Positions 4,870 through 6,442 of a DNA stretch of 6,442 nt are shown in pieces. The stretch comes from an uncultured Prevotella sp. (GTDB lineage Bacteria > Bacteroidota > Bacteroidia > Bacteroidales > Bacteroidaceae): assembly GCA_937880835.1 (NCBI GenBank), contig CALGRN010000232.1:1-6442 (forward strand). The letters run 5' to 3'. The translations under genes were made by a program, and so were the position numbers. The notes beneath the pieces are model-generated. The model was not told where the DNA came from, ran no database searches, and saw only the letters and a list, made by a program, of their open reading frames with translations. Within the stretch, counting starts at the first letter, position 1. Every line of letters begins with the position of its first letter.

Positions 4870-6442
4870 ATGAATAGAATTTTTACTTTAATGTTTGCAT
4901 TATTGGCAACAATCAGCATTAATGCACAGAATGAGCGAACAATTGATGTTGCAACGGCAGGAACGCTGGACACTTTTATTCCGGCAAGTGACAAATACAC
5001 TATCACCAAGCTAACCATTACAGGCAATCTGAATGGTAAAGACATGGTTCTCTTGCGCGAAATGGCAGGCTCTAAGGGTATCAATACGCCTACAAACGGA
5101 ATCCTTTCGGAATTGGATTTGTCTGGTGCACGCATTGTTGCGAGCGACGATGCCTACTTCTCTTATTCCGGCGTTGAATATAAATCGGAAGATGACAAAC
5201 TTGGTTCATACATGTTCCTTTATTGTAATAAGCTGACAAGAATAACACTTCCAGCCGGGCTTAAAGATATAGGTAACATGTCATTAAGCGGATGTAGCGG
5301 ATTGACAGAAATTACTATTCCAGATAATGTCGAATCTATTGGCGAGGGAGTTTTTACAGGTTGCGAAGGCATTAAGAAGATAATCGTACCTAATTCGGTT
5401 ACATTCTTAGGCACAGGAGCTTTCCAACGAATGGACAACCTTGAAGAAATCGTTCTGGGAGACGGTGTCGGAGAGCTTAATCTTTCAGTATTCTTGGGAG
5501 ATGCCAAGCTTAAAACCATAACGTTCGGAGCAAGCATAGGAGGAGTTGACTTGATAATTTTCAACGATCTGTTGTCATTGACAGATATATATGTTTCAGA
5601 TAAAAACGAGAATTATTCTTCAATAGATGGCGTGTTGGTATCAAAGGACAAGTCGGAACTTATTTATTATCCTCAAAATCGTCCGAGTGAAAATTACACC
5701 ATACCGGCAGATATAAAGCTAATCAAGGACGCCGCTTTCTATGGTGCTACATATCTGACAACGATTAACATTCCGGCTTCTGTAACAGAAATAGAAGCAG
5801 GTTCGTTCGCAAATGCTTTGGCTCTTTCAAACTTTGTTTTGGAAGAAGGAAACGAGCATTTTGCAGTAATCGACGGTATATTGTACACAAAAAGTCTTTC
5901 CCGACTTATATGTGTTCCGACGGCATTGAATATAGAAAAATACATAACTCCTGCTGAGGTAAAGTATATTGATTATCTTTCGTTCTCGGGAAACAATTCA
6001 ATTCAGGAAATATGTTTGTCTGATAATGTACTTGAAATAGGTGCGGGAGCTTTCGGATATTGCAAAGGATTGAAGAAACTTCAGCTTGGAAAGAACATCG
6101 AGAGCATAGGAGAGATTGCATGTGCAGGTGACGAATCGCTTACGGAAGTTTACTGTTATTCGGAAGACCTCAATGATGACAAGGTCAATTTGTTAGCCTT
6201 TGCCGATGAAAATATTATGACACAGTGCGTGTTGTACGTACCGAAAGGCAAGGTTGATTTCTATCTTTCTCAAAACTGGGTGAACTTTGCGGAAGAAGGT
6301 ATTCAATTCTTTGCCGAAGTAAAAGAAATGGACGAAGTGGCTACAAGCATTACCCGCAATGATAACGATAATGCTCAGCCAGTCTCAATATATGACGCCG
6401 GCGGCAACAAGTTGCAGAAACAGCAAAGAGGATTGAACATAA
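4870..6442 (+). CDS. BspA-like leucine-rich-repeat secreted protein (3' end cut by window)
   Basis: 524 codons are present and the frame is still open at the right edge. Residues 1-19 form a signal peptide (Arg3, hydrophobic 4-17, cleavage predicted after Ala19, leaving Gln20 first, a common Bacteroidota pattern). Residues 20-121 form an N-terminal domain with AGTL, LTITGNLNGKDM and LSELDLSGARIV, as in other Prevotella BspA-like proteins. From residue 122 come 23-residue repeats of the LRR_5 (BspA/TpLRR) type, L..I.IP..V..IG.GAF..C.., at 122, 145, 168, 191, 214, 237, 296, 319, 378, 401 and 424. Those at 237 and 319 carry a 36-residue insertion containing IDG(V/I)L. The tail SIYDAGGNKLQKQQRGLNI (506-524) resembles the conserved C-terminus of Prevotella secreted proteins, which normally ends about a dozen residues later with a basic KKVLVK-like end. 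Such proteins are extracellular or surface-exposed adhesion or binding proteins; the ligand is unknown. Confidence 0.9.
   Translation, partial: MNRIFTLMFALLATISINAQNERTIDVATAGTLDTFIPASDKYTITKLTITGNLNGKDMVLLREMAGSKGINTPTNGILSELDLSGARIVASDDAYFSYSGVEYKSEDDKLGSYMFLYCNKLTRITLPAGLKDIGNMSLSGCSGLTEITIPDNVESIGEGVFTGCEGIKKIIVPNSVTFLGTGAFQRMDNLEEIVLGDGVGELNLSVFLGDAKLKTITFGASIGGVDLIIFNDLLSLTDIYVSDKNENYSSIDGVLVSKDKSELIYYPQNRPSENYTIPADIKLIKDAAFYGATYLTTINIPASVTEIEAGSFANALALSNFVLEEGNEHFAVIDGILYTKSLSRLICVPTALNIEKYITPAEVKYIDYLSFSGNNSIQEICLSDNVLEIGAGAFGYCKGLKKLQLGKNIESIGEIACAGDESLTEVYCYSEDLNDDKVNLLAFADENIMTQCVLYVPKGKVDFYLSQNWVNFAEEGIQFFAEVKEMDEVATSITRNDNDNAQPVSIYDAGGNKLQKQQRGLNI
5578..6069 (+). repeat. Two tandem 82-residue superunits within the LRR protein
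   Basis: Residues 237-318 and 319-400 have the same layout: a 59-residue long repeat followed by a 23-residue standard repeat. Shared positions include IDG(V/I)L, a Lys shortly after it, a Leu then Pro in the hairpin, Y..PA..K.I, and I.AG.F. DNA identity is low by eye, so this is an old duplication. Confidence 0.65.

Noticed and set aside
4812..5135. 107-codon minus-strand frame over the LRR gene start
   Set aside because: Shadow of the signal peptide and N-terminal domain of the secreted LRR protein.

Overview
The window looks like chromosomal DNA of a Bacteroidota bacterium, most likely Prevotella or a close relative. Four things point there. There is a signal peptidase I/signal peptidase I-like/WbqC gene order. 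Promoter-like boxes fit the Bacteroidota -7 consensus TAnnTTTG ahead of three genes. A FucP-type sugar permease of the Bacteroidales kind is present. At the right edge is a BspA-like leucine-rich-repeat secreted protein with a Q at +1 after its signal peptide and a Prevotella-style C-terminal tail. The genus is inferred from sequence style, not from a database search.

Layout. Positions 1-361 hold no intact gene. The first ~90 bases look like a decayed C-terminus of a signal peptidase I, and the rest is AT-rich, non-coding-looking DNA. Positions 362-550 carry only the last 62 codons of a lepB-like signal peptidase I (box E intact, N-terminus and catalytic Ser/Lys missing). After a hairpin comes a short, divergent signal peptidase paralogue (673-1221) that lacks the general-base lysine and box E. 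It overlaps by 4 bases a WbqC-family gene (1218-1844). A strong bidirectional hairpin terminator (2070-2106) closes that block.

A minus-strand pair follows: a four-TM membrane protein (2409-2885) and a small XRE/Cro-type HTH regulator (2216-2419). They overlap, and the regulator has an unusually good Shine-Dalgarno sequence for this phylum. Both are read from a promoter-like box at 2918-2925 and end at a minus-strand terminator near 2169-2190. The 293-base stretch 2926-3218 separates this promoter from that of the next gene.

On the plus strand a monocistronic 12-TM FucP-like MFS permease (3241-4572) is followed by a terminator-like hairpin. An intergenic region with inverted and direct repeats and a TAnnTTTG box then leads into the LRR protein (4870 to beyond 6442), which is cut by the window edge, probably only about a dozen codons before its stop.

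No tRNA, rRNA, CRISPR array, insertion sequence or phage gene was seen. The most interesting points are the broken and degenerate signal peptidase cluster at the left, the predicted inactive signal peptidase paralogue, and the HTH/membrane-protein module.
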